A stretch of DNA of 64,000 nucleotides from an uncultured Lysobacteraceae bacterium (GCA_902825775.1 CADECF010000008.1:124001-188000); one strand, 5' to 3'. Positions 1-8,865 are shown, counted from the stretch's first letter. Numbers and translations are program-made. The notes: generated by a model not told the origin, from the sequence alone.

Positions 1-352
1 TGGTCATCACCAGATTGAGGATGGCGATTTCCAGCGTGGCTACCTCATAAGCCGCCTTGGCCGCATCCAACACCTGGAAGAAGACGATGCCGTCGACTTT
101 CACCACGGCGTTGTCCTTGGTGATCACGTCCTGCGACGGCACCTCCAGCACCTGTTCCATCATGTTTATCTTGCGGCCGACGCCGTACATGATCGGCACC
201 AGGAAGTGCAGGCCCGGCGTCATGGTGTGGGTGTACTTGCCGAAACGTTCGACCGTCCATTCGTAGCCCTGCGGCACGACCCGGACGGTCTTGAACAGGA
301 CGACCACGCCCGCGAACAACAGGACGACGGCCAGCAGCGATCCGCTGAACAT
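1..352 (-). CDS. SPFH/band-7 (stomatin-like) membrane protein, C-terminus cut by window edge
   Basis: The first 117 residues are visible; the gene runs off the left edge. An N-terminal membrane segment (about residues 5-20) is followed by the start of an SPFH domain, with the typical [15 protein letters not shown] stretch, a GLHF-VP loop, and QDVITKDN. Stomatin-like proteins of this kind (QmcA-like) form large ring oligomers at the inner membrane and are often followed by a NfeD-type partner, which would lie outside the window. The start is set by an AAGGAGG ribosome site about 9 bases upstream of the ATG. The family call is firm; the subtype is not. Confidence 0.85.
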   Translation of the reverse strand, partial: MFSGSLLAVVLLFAGVVVLFKTVRVVPQGYEWTVERFGKYTHTMTPGLHFLVPIMYGVGRKINMMEQVLEVPSQDVITKDNAVVKVDGIVFFQVLDAAKAAYEVATLEIAILNLVMT

Positions 353-451
353 AAAGGAACCCCTCCTTATAGACGGCCCCAGTATAGGCCCTGGCCACGA
401 CCGGCCGACGGGCTGCGACCCTTTGGCCCGGCCCCGCATCTAGGATGAGGA

Positions 452-1063
452 ATGCCGCCCGAACCGATACGCCCGTCCAGCTTCGCGATCGACGTTCCGG
501 ATGCCCTGCTCGTCCGGGCGCGGGCGGGCGACCGTGCGGCGTTCGAGCAGCTGTACCGCTGGTTCGAGCGGCCCGTGTTCACGCTGGCGCTGCGGATCGG
601 CGGCGACCGCGACGAGGCCGCAGAAGTATTGCAGGAGACGATGTTGAAAGTGATCGACCGAATCGCCGATTTCCGCGGACAGCGCGGCAGCAACGACAGC
701 CCGTTCTGGGGCTGGCTGCGGCAGATCGCGGTCAACGAGGCGCTGATGCGGCTGCGTCGCGGCCGCAAGCTGGCCCACGAGATTTCCGACGAGCTCACCG
801 GCGAGTTCGCCGAGGACCAGGGCCCGCTGCCGCCGGCAGCCGCCGACGCCGCGCAACTGCAGCGCGCGCTGGCCACGCTGCCGGTGGCCACCCGCAGCGT
901 GCTGTGGCTGTACCACGCCGAAGGCTACACCCACGAAGAAATCGGAAACCTGATGCAACGCACCCCCAGCTTCTCCAAATCTCAGCTCGCGCGCGGCACC
1001 CGCCGCTTGCGCGCGCTGCTCCAAGCCGAACCGTCCACCGTGGAGGGCGCCATCCATGCCTGA
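452..1063 (+). CDS. ECF-family RNA polymerase sigma factor
   Basis: 203 residues. Region 2 (about 20-90) contains the AGDRAAFEQLYRWF start and the DEAAEVLQETMLKV helix; region 4 (about 135-185) contains LPVATRSVLWLYHAEGYTHEEIG, the usual sigma-70 region 4 helix-turn-helix. It should direct core polymerase to a small regulon. A GATGAGGA ribosome site precedes the ATG. The next gene starts 8 bases before this stop and encodes a short protein with one membrane helix, the usual place for an anti-sigma factor, so the two are probably co-translated. Xanthomonad ECF operons with a downstream PDZ protein suggest an envelope-stress role, which is inference. Confidence 0.9.
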   Translation: MPPEPIRPSSFAIDVPDALLVRARAGDRAAFEQLYRWFERPVFTLALRIGGDRDEAAEVLQETMLKVIDRIADFRGQRGSNDSPFWGWLRQIAVNEALMRLRRGRKLAHEISDELTGEFAEDQGPLPPAAADAAQLQRALATLPVATRSVLWLYHAEGYTHEEIGNLMQRTPSFSKSQLARGTRRLRALLQAEPSTVEGAIHA

Positions 1064-1631
1064 TGCCTACTCGCAACGCGGTGCGGTTCCCGACAGCTGG
1101 CACGACGCGTTCTCGGCGTTGCCGCTGGAACAGGCGCCGGCCGACGGCTGGTCGCGCGTGAGCGCGCGCCTGCAGGCGCGGCGCCGGCCGCAGTGGACGC
1201 TGCGTTTCGCGGCCGCGGCGGCGCTGGTGGTTGCGGTCGCGTTGCCTCTCAAGCTGTATCACTCGCGCGATCTGCCGGGCGCGGATCCGGCAGGCACCGC
1301 TCCGATTGCATCGACTTCGCCGTCGCAGCCCAAGCCCGCCACGCTCGATCAGTTGTATGCCGAATCGGCGCAGCTTGAATCGCTGCTGCAGGTCGCGCGC
1401 GACGACCGCGTCTCCAGCGCCGCCGCCGCGGCGATGTCCGGCGAACTCGATGCGCGCGTCGCCGCTATCGATTCGGCGCTGATGCAGCCGGGGCTGTCGC
1501 CCGAACGCCAGCTGTTGCTGTGGCGCAGCCGCATCGAAGCGCTGCGCTCGCTCACCAGCTTCGAAAGCAACCGCCGCTGGCTGGCCGCCAACGGCGAACG
1601 TTACGACGGCGCTATCGCGCGCGTCGACTGA
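1056..1631 (+). CDS. Putative membrane-anchored anti-sigma factor
   Basis: 191 residues, overlapping the sigma gene by 8 bases. A cytoplasmic N-terminal stretch of about 45 residues (DSWHDAFSALPLEQAPADGWSR) is followed by a single membrane helix near residues 50-66 (FAAAAALVVAVALPL), then a mostly helical periplasmic part. This topology and the overlap fit an anti-sigma factor that holds the ECF sigma at the membrane. I see no clear zinc-binding HxxxCxxC motif, so it is not a classical ZAS protein. Function is inferred from position and topology. Confidence 0.6.
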   Translation: MPDAYSQRGAVPDSWHDAFSALPLEQAPADGWSRVSARLQARRRPQWTLRFAAAAALVVAVALPLKLYHSRDLPGADPAGTAPIASTSPSQPKPATLDQLYAESAQLESLLQVARDDRVSSAAAAAMSGELDARVAAIDSALMQPGLSPERQLLLWRSRIEALRSLTSFESNRRWLAANGERYDGAIARVD

Positions 1632-1658
1632 ATCAGAACTCTCGCACAGGGGTTGTCC

Positions 1659-2981
1659 ATGAAAGTTTTCGCCTATCGCACCACCTTACTCGCCGCGGCG
1701 CTGGTCTTGGCGACCGGCGGCGTCTGCGCGCAGACATCGGCCAAGCGCGAAGCCGCCAACGCGAAGGAACTCGCCGAAGCGCGCGCCGAACTCGCGCGGG
1801 CGGCCAAGCGCGTCGCCGAACTCTCGCAGAATTCCGCCGAAGTGCAGAGGCACCGCGCCCAGATCGAAAGAATCAGGACGCGCAAGCCGGTGATCGGCGT
1901 ATTGCTCGCGCCGGACGGCCAGGCAGGCGTGCGCATCGCCGGCGTCACGCCCGACAGCGCCGCCGCCAAGGCCGGGTTGCAGGCGGGCGACCGCATCGTC
2001 AGCGTCAACGGCGTGCAGGTGCTGGGCAACACCAGCGAGCTGCGTTTGCGCAATAGCCGCCAGTTGCTCGACAAGCTGGACGACAAATCGGCGGCCAAGC
2101 TGGGTTATCAGCGCGGCGGCCGCAATGCGGTGGTCAACGTCACGCCGCAAGTCAGCGGCGCCTACACCCTCGTATTCGACGACGGCGAACCGGGCACGGT
2201 CATGCGCAATGTGGTCATCGATGCCGATCACATCAACGAGGTCGTCAAAAACGTCAAGATCAAGACCGCGGATCTGGATTACGACTACGACTTCGATTTC
2301 GACTTCGAGGGGATGGATTTCGATCCTCCGCCGGGCATCACGCCGGAAATCCGCGAAGAGCTGCGTCGCATCTCGCCCGCATGCAAAGGCAAGGACTGCA
2401 AAGCGCCGATGATGCTCTCGGCGTTCCGTTGGAACGGCCTGAACCTGGCTTCGGTCGATCCGCAGCTCGGCCGTTATTTCGGCACCGACAAGGGCGTGCT
2501 GGTGCTGTCGAACGGAGAGTTGAGCGGCCTGCAGGCCGGCGACGTGATCCAGAAAATCGACGGCAAGACCGTCAACAGCCCGCGCGAAGCGATGGACGTG
2601 CTGCGCGGCAAACCCGCCAACGCGACCGCCGCGATCGCTTATCTGCGCGACCGCAAAACCGCCAGCACGCAGATCAAGGTGCCGCAGCTGATGGCGTTCC
2701 CGCCGGTGCCCCCGGCGCCGCCCGCGCCGCCGAAAGCGCCCAAGCCGCCCCGGGCCCCGGCTCCACCCGCACCGCCCGCACCGCCGCCGGCGCCGCCCGC
2801 GGCGGGTGTGCCGGCACCGCCGGCGCCGCCAGCTCCGCCTGAGCCGCCGTCGTGGGTGAGCGCTACCGGAGAAGTGAGTTACGTCTTCGTCGACGAAAAC
2901 GGCAAGACGAGTTCGTATTCGTGGAGTTCCGACGATACGGAACCTACGGTCATCGAAGAGGTCGAAGTCGACACACGCTGA
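1659..2981 (+). CDS. Exported PDZ-domain protein with proline/alanine-rich tail
   Basis: 440 residues from the ATG; a TTG two codons upstream is in frame but sits too close to the AGGGG ribosome site. An N-terminal signal peptide ends near VCAQT. A coiled-coil stretch (about 25-70) is followed by a first PDZ domain (about 75-165, GVLLAPDGQAGVRIAGV, AGLQAGDRIVSVNG), an acidic Asp/Phe-rich segment, a second PDZ-like domain (about 265-345, GVLVLSNGELSGLQAGDVIQKIDG) and a long Pro-Ala tail. No serine-protease catalytic domain is present, so it is a PDZ scaffold or chaperone rather than a DegP-type protease. It is third in the sigma/anti-sigma operon and ends just before a strong terminator. Confidence 0.8.
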   Translation: MKVFAYRTTLLAAALVLATGGVCAQTSAKREAANAKELAEARAELARAAKRVAELSQNSAEVQRHRAQIERIRTRKPVIGVLLAPDGQAGVRIAGVTPDSAAAKAGLQAGDRIVSVNGVQVLGNTSELRLRNSRQLLDKLDDKSAAKLGYQRGGRNAVVNVTPQVSGAYTLVFDDGEPGTVMRNVVIDADHINEVVKNVKIKTADLDYDYDFDFDFEGMDFDPPPGITPEIREELRRISPACKGKDCKAPMMLSAFRWNGLNLASVDPQLGRYFGTDKGVLVLSNGELSGLQAGDVIQKIDGKTVNSPREAMDVLRGKPANATAAIAYLRDRKTASTQIKVPQLMAFPPVPPAPPAPPKAPKPPRAPAPPAPPAPPPAPPAAGVPAPPAPPAPPEPPSWVSATGEVSYVFVDENGKTSSYSWSSDDTEPTVIEEVEVDTR

Positions 2982-3005
2982 GCCCTCATTCTGACAAACC
3001 CCCTC

Positions 3006-3034
3006 GCCCGGGCCGCCAAGCCCGGGCTTTTTTT
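3006..3034 (+). terminator. Rho-independent terminator of the sigma/PDZ operon
   Basis: Perfect 8-bp GCCCGGGC stem (3006-3013 and 3020-3027) with a 6-base loop, followed by seven T residues. Confidence 0.9.
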
Positions 3035-3044
3035 CGGGCGGCTT

Positions 3045-3154
3045 TTTGTAGGAGCGACTTCAGCAGCGGGCTCTTGACCTTATGGGAGCGGCTTCAGCCG
3101 CGAGCTTTGCAGGACGGTACAGCCCGGTAGAGCTCGCGGCTGAAGCCGCTCCCA
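3045..3154. repeat. REP-like inverted repeat pair (GGGAGCGGCTTCAGCCGCGAGC family)
   Basis: A degenerate first copy (from 3045) is followed by a full copy at 3083-3108 and its inverted partner at 3131-3154, separated by about 25 bases. Each unit is itself nearly palindromic (GCGGCTTCAGCCGC). The same element recurs at 8496, 14595, 29103, 29971 and 31060. Together with the terminator it fills most of the 378-base gap before the next gene; I see no other gene in the rest. Confidence 0.85.
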
Positions 3155-3359
3155 CGAACAGCGCTGCGAATCTCCGATCTCGCTATCGCCGTGATGCGCG
3201 CCTTCACAGTCGGAGAATCGATTGACCAAACTTCTCTTGCCGCATGGCCGGTATCCGCCCCTTATTCCGGCTTATACGAGCCCGGCGGCATTGGTGGGCG
3301 ATGCAACTTCATCCTTGGCATAGTGCCAAGCCTAGAAATATTCAACTCAAGGGAAACCC

Positions 3360-3614
3360 ATGGAAAACTACGTGACAGCAGGGCTGCTCACCAGCTTCTT
3401 AACCCTTTCAGCCGTAGGCAGCGCAAGCGCCGGAATCGACGCAGAAGACAACACGCGCGTCAACAGACACAGTCAACAATCGGAGATGCAACCTCGAGCC
3501 TGCAAATGGGAGGGCGACTACATGTATTGCGAAGTGCTTGCGAACTGTCGCGAAGACGAAGAACTTCAAATGAGTATTTGCGATATCCAAATTGTGAAGA
3601 GATTTGATCCTTAG
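3360..3614 (+). CDS. Small exported hypothetical protein
   Basis: 84 residues. The first 24 look like a signal peptide (hydrophobic stretch AGLLTSFLTLSAVG, then SASAG). The mature part of about 60 residues has four cysteines (ACKW, YCEV, NCRE, ICDI), which suggests two disulfides in the periplasm or outside. AAGGGA lies 7 bases before the ATG. Base composition here is lower in GC than the flanks. I do not recognise the family. A strong signal peptide and paired cysteines favour a real gene, but the ORF is short. Confidence 0.55.
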   Translation: MENYVTAGLLTSFLTLSAVGSASAGIDAEDNTRVNRHSQQSEMQPRACKWEGDYMYCEVLANCREDEELQMSICDIQIVKRFDP

Positions 3615-3695
3615 ATCCTGCATGCGACGTAGACGGCATTCCTTCCGGATCGAATCGCGATACCGGTATCGGTATCGCGTTCGATTCGGACCAAG

Positions 3696-4667
3696 TCAGC
3701 GCTTGGCGACGGCTTCCGGTGCCGCCGGCTCCACCCATTTCGCGAACACTTCGTCGATCTGCTTGTCGGAAACCTGCTTGCCCTGCTCCAACGACTCCGC
3801 CTGTTCGAACAAGGGGATGATCATCGCCATGCCGTCGATCTTGGTCTTCAGGTGCACGCCCGGCGGTTTGCCCAGGAAGCCGTCCCAGCGCGAGCGCACG
3901 CGGGCCCAGTAGTTTTTGGTCGCTTCCCAATATTTGTACGCGGGTTTGAAATCGACTTCGGTCGTCTTCTGGTAATCGTTGAAGCCGAATTCGCGCGCCA
4001 GTTCCACCTGCGTGCCTTCCGGATTGCGCAGCACCTTGGTGTTGAACTGCTCGTGCGTCCAGCCGCCCGGCGTCAAGGTGTGGCGGTTGATCGCCGACAC
4101 CGCGTTGTAGTCGCTGCGCTTGGTGTATTCGCGGCGCGGCAACGGGCGCCAGGTCTGGTCGCTGGTCCAGGTGGCGACGCCGTTGTCGTAGCTCCAGCGG
4201 CCGGTGCCGCAATAACGCGGTGCGTCGCTTACTTCGAACACGCACTGCGTCCAGGCGCCGCGGGTTTCGTCGGCCGGAATCGTGCGCACCTGCCAGGTCT
4301 GGTCGGCGCTGAATTCGAAACGGCTCGGCGCTTCGTATACCCAATCCTGGCGCCAATGCTTGGTGACGTGGCCGCTCTTCTCATCGACCAAGATGTGCTG
4401 CAGCACGACCTTGGTCGGGGTGTCTTCCACCACGATCACGGTCTCGTTGCCGCCGCTGCGCTGCGCCGGCCCGCGCTCGTAACCCGGCTTGAGCAGGACG
4501 GTTTCGTCGAAGGCGAAATCGACGATGTACTCGCCCTGCATAGCCAAGATGGATTTGCGGTCCTGCGCGGTGTCCTGCGCGACGGCAGGTAACGAGAGCA
4601 GTGCCAGCGGCACGATGGCCAGGAAGGTTTTCATGTCGGATACGATGGGCTGGGAGTGCGATTTCAT
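3696..4667 (-). CDS. DUF6607 family exported protein, third gene of hemin operon
   Basis: 323 residues from the ATG that follows GGAGTTATCCT; a longer ORF to 4739 lacks a ribosome site. The leader is unusual: about ten polar residues (MKSHSQPIVSD) precede a second Met and a standard signal peptide (MKTFLAIVPLALLSLPAVAQ). The mature protein matches DUF6607 as I remember it, with a Trp-rich central part (HWRQDWVYEAPSRFEF, QTWQVRTIPAD, WTSDQTWRPLPRREY). DUF6607 genes tend to lie next to TonB-dependent hemin or hemoglobin receptors, as here. The biochemical role is not established; a periplasmic or outer-membrane role in hemin acquisition is inference. Confidence 0.75.
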   Translation of the reverse strand: MKSHSQPIVSDMKTFLAIVPLALLSLPAVAQDTAQDRKSILAMQGEYIVDFAFDETVLLKPGYERGPAQRSGGNETVIVVEDTPTKVVLQHILVDEKSGHVTKHWRQDWVYEAPSRFEFSADQTWQVRTIPADETRGAWTQCVFEVSDAPRYCGTGRWSYDNGVATWTSDQTWRPLPRREYTKRSDYNAVSAINRHTLTPGGWTHEQFNTKVLRNPEGTQVELAREFGFNDYQKTTEVDFKPAYKYWEATKNYWARVRSRWDGFLGKPPGVHLKTKIDGMAMIIPLFEQAESLEQGKQVSDKQIDEVFAKWVEPAAPEAVAKR

Positions 4668-4717
4668 AGGATAACTCCTGGCTGGCGGCTGCGCCGCGAA
4701 AATTCGCTGTTGCGGGG

Positions 4718-4800
4718 TTTGTAGAGCGGGACTTGCCACGCTGTTTTTCTGTACGTCCGCAAACGCTCGAGAAGCAGCGGAGCAAGCCCCGCTCTACAAA
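4718..4800. repeat. Inverted repeat pair TTTGTAGAGCGGG...
   Basis: TTTGTAGAGCGGGACTTG starts at 4718 and its inverted, slightly diverged copy ends at 4800; about 21 of 25 positions agree. It sits between the TonB receptor gene and DUF6607 and could form a long hairpin in the operon transcript, perhaps tuning downstream expression. It is a different family from the GGGAGCGGCTT repeats. Confidence 0.75.
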
Positions 4801-4823
4801 GCGCTATGGATGCGGGATGACCC

Positions 4824-7058
4824 TCACCAATTCACGGCTACGCTGACGGACAAGCTCCGACCGGGACTCGTGTAACGGTCGAGGGCGCTAAGGCTGGTCG
4901 ATGCGATGCCGTCCGGCAGATCGCCGCCTTCCCAATATTTGCGGTCGCCGAGATTGAATACACCGGCGTTGAGCTTGGCGCCCGGCGCGAAATTCCAATG
5001 GGCGAGCAAGTCGAGCACGCCGTAACCGGGCGTCGCATACAGGTCCAACTGCTCCAGGCCGCGCTTGCGCTGCGCGAAATGGCCGGCGAGTTCGGCGCCC
5101 CAGGTATCGCGGTCGTAGGCCAGGCCGATCGCCGCGGTCAGCGGATCGACCGACTGCAGCGGCGCATCGTCGGTCTCGTCGCGGCCGCGCGACCACGCCG
5201 CCGAACCGCGCAGCGACCAGCCTTCGAATCGATCGGACACGCGGCCGAAATCGATGCCGGCTTTCAGCTCCGCGCCGTAGATCTTCGCGTCGGCGATGTT
5301 CTGCGACTGGAATACCTGCAGACCTTCGTCGTTCAAACCGATGAACCGGAACGATTCGATGAAGTCCTTATAGTCGTTGCGGTAACCCGACAGGCTGGCA
5401 TAGGCCGCCTCGCCGACGAAACGCACGCCGGCCTCGAAACCATTGCTTGTTTCCGGCTTCAAGTCCGGATTGGCGATGGCGGTATAGCCGAACATCAGGT
5501 TGGTGAAACCGATGTTGACGTCGTTGTACGGCGGCGCGCGGAAGCCGCGCGAGTAGCCGCCGAACAACGACCATTCCTCGGCGAAATGCCAGACTGCGCC
5601 GAGCTTGGGCGACACACTGGTGTCGGTGAGGTCGACGACCGACACGCCCGGATTGTCTTCGGCGAAGATCTTGTCGACTTCGGGCCGCAATTCGTAGCGG
5701 TCGACGCGCACGCCCGGCACCAGGCGGAAGGCGCCGTCGGCGAAGCTGATCTCGTCCTGCACGTACAACGCTGCGTTGGTGGTGCGGCTGATGGGGAAAT
5801 CGCGCACCGGGAACACGTCCGGCAGCATCGAGTTGGTGACCGCGCCCGTATTGAAGTTGGTGACGCGGCCGTCGCGCTTCTGGTGCGTCTGCGTACGCGA
5901 TATGTCGAAGCCGTAAGCGAAATCGTGGCGCACGGCGGCGCCGAAGGACTTGAAGAAGTTCGCCTGCACGCCGTACTGGCGCTGATCGAAATTGAAGCTG
6001 CGATCGCGCTGCTCGGGCACGCCGGCGGCGGTGCGGCGCACTTCGCGGGTGTCCTGCGTGGTTTCGCTGTCTTGGCGGTAGACCTGCCAGTCGAGGCGGT
6101 CGGCCAAGGCGGATTCGAGCACGTCCACTTCATGGCCCAGCGAAACGCGCGCGCGGGTCTGATGGTCGTCGCCGGTGACCGACAGGTTGGTTGCGCGGGT
6201 CAGCGATTGCAGGCCCAGCGAACTGAGCACGTCGGTGTCGGTCTGGTCCTCGTTGCCTTCCACGGTCAGCTTGAAGCGCTGGTTGGCGCTTAGCGCGTAG
6301 ACGAGCTTGCTGAGCACGCTGCGGCCGTCGCGATCCTGCGGATTGGGCGTGGTCCGCGTCGCGCCGAGCGCATCGTTCTCGCCCTGATTCTTGGTTTCCT
6401 GGCCCTGGCGATGGTTCACGGTCACCAGGCCCGACCAGCGTTCGCCGCCGAAGGCGGCCGTGGCGCCGGCCGACAATCCGCTCCAGTCGCCTTCCGCGCC
6501 TAGCTTGAAACCGAAGTAGGCATCCTTGCCCGCGTCCAGATAATCGGACGGGTCCTTGGTAATGAACGACACGATGCCGCCGAGCGCATCGGAGCCGTAT
6601 AGCGAACTGGTCGGGCCGCGCACGATTTCGACGCGCTTGAGCGTATCCATGTCGACGAAATTGCGGTTGGCGTTGGAGAAGCTGCCGATCGCGAACGCAT
6701 CCGATACCGCGATCCCGTCGGTCTGGACGCGCACGCGATTGCCGCCCAGGCCGCGGATGCGGATATCGCCCAGCCCGAAGCGGCCGACGCCGGAGGTGAC
6801 GGACACGCCGGGCTCGTAGCGGACCAGATCGCGCAGATCGCGCACCAGGGTGTCGTCCATGCGCTCGCGGTCGATCACGTCCACGCTGTTGGGCACATCC
6901 GACACCGCGCGCTCGGTGCGCGTGGCGGTGACTACGACCGGATCGAACTCGATAGCGTTTTTTTCTTCCGCACCAGAAGGACCGGGAGAAGCGGATTGCG
7001 CAGCGGCCATGCCCGGCAGGGCCAACCAGAGGGCGAACGAAAGCAATGACGGACGCAT
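4824..7058 (-). CDS. TonB-dependent hemin/hemoglobin receptor
   Basis: 744 residues from the ATG of MRPSLLSFALWLAL, which begins a clear signal peptide ending at AAAQS; an upstream in-frame start has no support. TonB-box-like VVVTATRTER (about 38-47) leads into the plug domain (RIRGLGGNRVRVQTDGI, RVEIVRGPTSSLYGSDALGG), then a 22-strand barrel ending in the terminal aromatic motif SVAVNW. Layout fits the TonB hemoglobin/transferrin/lactoferrin receptor family, which imports haem across the outer membrane. Downstream of hemP and a Fur box, it is expected to be iron-repressed. The exact ligand cannot be read from sequence alone. Confidence 0.9.
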   Translation of the reverse strand: MRPSLLSFALWLALPGMAAAQSASPGPSGAEEKNAIEFDPVVVTATRTERAVSDVPNSVDVIDRERMDDTLVRDLRDLVRYEPGVSVTSGVGRFGLGDIRIRGLGGNRVRVQTDGIAVSDAFAIGSFSNANRNFVDMDTLKRVEIVRGPTSSLYGSDALGGIVSFITKDPSDYLDAGKDAYFGFKLGAEGDWSGLSAGATAAFGGERWSGLVTVNHRQGQETKNQGENDALGATRTTPNPQDRDGRSVLSKLVYALSANQRFKLTVEGNEDQTDTDVLSSLGLQSLTRATNLSVTGDDHQTRARVSLGHEVDVLESALADRLDWQVYRQDSETTQDTREVRRTAAGVPEQRDRSFNFDQRQYGVQANFFKSFGAAVRHDFAYGFDISRTQTHQKRDGRVTNFNTGAVTNSMLPDVFPVRDFPISRTTNAALYVQDEISFADGAFRLVPGVRVDRYELRPEVDKIFAEDNPGVSVVDLTDTSVSPKLGAVWHFAEEWSLFGGYSRGFRAPPYNDVNIGFTNLMFGYTAIANPDLKPETSNGFEAGVRFVGEAAYASLSGYRNDYKDFIESFRFIGLNDEGLQVFQSQNIADAKIYGAELKAGIDFGRVSDRFEGWSLRGSAAWSRGRDETDDAPLQSVDPLTAAIGLAYDRDTWGAELAGHFAQRKRGLEQLDLYATPGYGVLDLLAHWNFAPGAKLNAGVFNLGDRKYWEGGDLPDGIASTSLSALDRYTSPGRSLSVSVAVNW

Positions 7059-7175
7059 AAATACTCGCGATGAGTGAAGGTTGGCTCGCCGGCGGCCGGC
7101 GCTGACCGATGCCTGGAGGAGAGCGCACGCGCAAGCACCGGCCATCGGCGGCCGGTGCCTGCGCACGCACGGGGG

Positions 7176-7376
7176 TTATTTGGTGAGGATGAGTTTGTCG
7201 TTGCGCGTATGGCGCAAGCGGTAGCACTCGTTGCCGTGGCGGATCAGGATTTCGCGTTGGCCCTGTAGCAGCCGATCGCTATCGACTTCGGGCGCGGACG
7301 CCGTAACGACGGGCGCGATGTGGCTGCGTTGCGGCGTGGGCAGGACGCGTAACGGGGACGGGCTGAGCGTGGGCAT
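7176..7376 (-). CDS. hemP: Hemin uptake protein HemP
   Basis: 66 residues. The C-terminal half carries the HemP signature: LLQGQREILIRHGNECYRLR followed by TRNDKLILTK. HemP proteins are small cytoplasmic factors encoded ahead of hemin receptors and needed for full receptor expression in several proteobacteria. The start lies 27 bases from the Fur box, and the receptor gene follows after 117 bases. The N-terminal half is a low-complexity proline-rich extension. Confidence 0.88.
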   Translation of the reverse strand: MPTLSPSPLRVLPTPQRSHIAPVVTASAPEVDSDRLLQGQREILIRHGNECYRLRHTRNDKLILTK

Positions 7377-7402
7377 GGGCGACTCCCTGGCAGTGGCAGG
7401 TC

Positions 7403-7423
7403 AAATGCTAATGATTCTCATTT
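7403..7423. promoter_or_regulatory. Fur box upstream of hemP
   Basis: On the minus strand the site reads AATGAGAATCATTAGC, close to the 19-bp Fur consensus GATAATGATAATCATTATC with both half sites present. It lies immediately upstream of hemP. This predicts iron repression of the hemP, receptor and DUF6607 operon. Confidence 0.85.
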
Positions 7424-7446
7424 GTCTGTCAAGTCCCAACCGCAAA

Positions 7447-8418
7447 TCAGGCCGTGGCTGCCTCTATCCGGTCCCAAGCGCTTTCGTCCAGGCGCTCGGA
7501 CAGCGCCAGGGCCTCCAGGTTCTGCAGCAACTGCTCCACTCGGCTGGCGCCGAGGATGACCGTGGACACGTGCGGATTGCGCAGGCACCAGGCAATAGCC
7601 AGCGGCGCCGGCGCTGCGTCCAGTTCCTCCGCCACGCGCGTGAACGCGCGGGCGCGCTGGATGCGGCGCGAGGCCTCGTCGCCGAGCACGCCGCGTTGCA
7701 GCCAGGTATAGCCGGACTGCGCCAAGCGCGAATCGGTAGGCACGCCGTCGTTGTATTTACCGGTGAGCAAGCCCGAGGCCAGCGGCGACCAGATCGTGGT
7801 GCCCAGGCCCAGTTCGGCGTAGAGCCCGGCGTATTCAAGTTCCACGCGTTCGCGGTGCAGCAGGTTGTATTGCGGCTGTTCCATCGTCGGTGCGTGCATA
7901 TGCTGTGCGCGAGCGATCTTGTGCGCTTCGCGGATCGCCGCCGCCGGCCATTCGGAGGTGCCCCAATACATCACTTTGCCCTGCCGGATCAGCGTATCCA
8001 TGGCGGCGACGGTTTCGGCGATCGGCGTTTCGGGATCGGGGCGATGGCAATAGAACAAGTCCAGATAGTCGACGCGCAGACGCTTCAGCGCCGCATGGCA
8101 GGCATCGTGCACGTGCTTGCGCGACAGGCCCTTCTGCATGGGGCGCGGCGCATCGACCGCACCGAAGAAGACTTTGCTCGACACCGCATAGCCGTCGCGC
8201 GGCAGCCGCAGGTCGGCGATCGCATCGCCCATCACGCGCTCGGCTTCGCCGTTGGCGTAGGTTTCGGCGTTGTCGAAGAAATTGATGCCGTTGTCCCACG
8301 CCGCGGCGATCAAATCGCGCGCTTGACCGCGCCCGACCTGAGTGCCGAAGGTGACCCAGGCGCCGAAAGAAAGCGCGGACAGTTGCAGGCCGGAGGAACC
8401 GAGTCGGCGGTATTGCAT
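7447..8418 (-). CDS. Aldo/keto reductase (Kv-beta/YghZ type)
   Basis: 323 residues from ATG; a GTG four codons upstream is possible. It shows the AKR barrel with the catalytic tetrad elements: Asp-Tyr in NFFDNAETYANGEAE, Lys in VSSKVFFG, His in DLFYCHRPD. The NADPH site is the C-terminal SRVEQLLQNLEAL region. GLSRKHVHDACHAALKRLRVDYLDL and ASGLLTGKYNDG are typical of the potassium-channel beta-subunit-like branch, which reduces aldehydes such as methylglyoxal. Physiological substrate unknown. It is monocistronic as far as can be seen. Confidence 0.9.
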   Translation of the reverse strand: MQYRRLGSSGLQLSALSFGAWVTFGTQVGRGQARDLIAAAWDNGINFFDNAETYANGEAERVMGDAIADLRLPRDGYAVSSKVFFGAVDAPRPMQKGLSRKHVHDACHAALKRLRVDYLDLFYCHRPDPETPIAETVAAMDTLIRQGKVMYWGTSEWPAAAIREAHKIARAQHMHAPTMEQPQYNLLHRERVELEYAGLYAELGLGTTIWSPLASGLLTGKYNDGVPTDSRLAQSGYTWLQRGVLGDEASRRIQRARAFTRVAEELDAAPAPLAIAWCLRNPHVSTVILGASRVEQLLQNLEALALSERLDESAWDRIEAATA

Positions 8419-8495
8419 GGCTTTAGGCACGTAAGTGGGATGAGCACATCGTACTCCGCACTCCTGCCCGTAGCTGTCGGCGCTTTAGCGAGCGG

Positions 8496-8594
8496 CTTTT
8501 GTGGGAGCGGCTCTAGCCGCGAGCTTTTCCACTATCGCAGCGAACTGAGCAAAGAGCTCGCGGCTAAAGCCGCTCCCACAAAGCCGCTCCCACA
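8496..8594. repeat. REP-like inverted repeat pair
   Basis: TGTGGGAGCGGCTCTAGCCGCGAGCTTTT at 8500 faces its inverted copy ending at 8580, followed by an extra half unit AGCCGCTCCCACA. It separates the reductase promoter side from the riboswitch. Confidence 0.85.
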
Positions 8595-8651
8595 GACGCT
8601 GGAATGGTTCTCATTGCGCCATGCGCAAAATCGCCTGCTGTAGAATGCGCG

Positions 8652-8862
8652 CACTTTCCTCCTCCGGGGAGTAGCCCACCCGCAGCGCCATCGCGGGGGT
8701 GCGCGTCAACACACTTGGCCAGCCGGCCATGGCGCGCGATGTGGTGTGCGGTGTCGACGACACCCACGGCACGGGCAAGACCGAAGGCAGGCGCAACGCG
8801 CACCCAGGCCGGGCCGCGTAGCGTCGGCCTTCGCGTACGCCGCGATCGCCCGGCCCGGAGTT
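8652..8862 (+). promoter_or_regulatory. yybP-ykoY Mn2+ riboswitch
   Basis: The leader has the conserved blocks of this class in order: CCTCCGGGGAGTAGCC near 8660, GCGTCAACACA near 8703, and GGGCAAGACCGAAGGCAG at 8773-8790. The GGGGAGTAG and GCAAGACCGAAG blocks form the Mn2+-binding loops in known structures. Downstream, GGCCGGGC (8807-8814) can pair with GCCCGGCC (8848-8855), ending just before the GGAG ribosome site, so the expression platform probably controls translation. It precedes a UPF0016 exporter, the expected target. Confidence 0.92.
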
Positions 8863-8865
8863 TTG

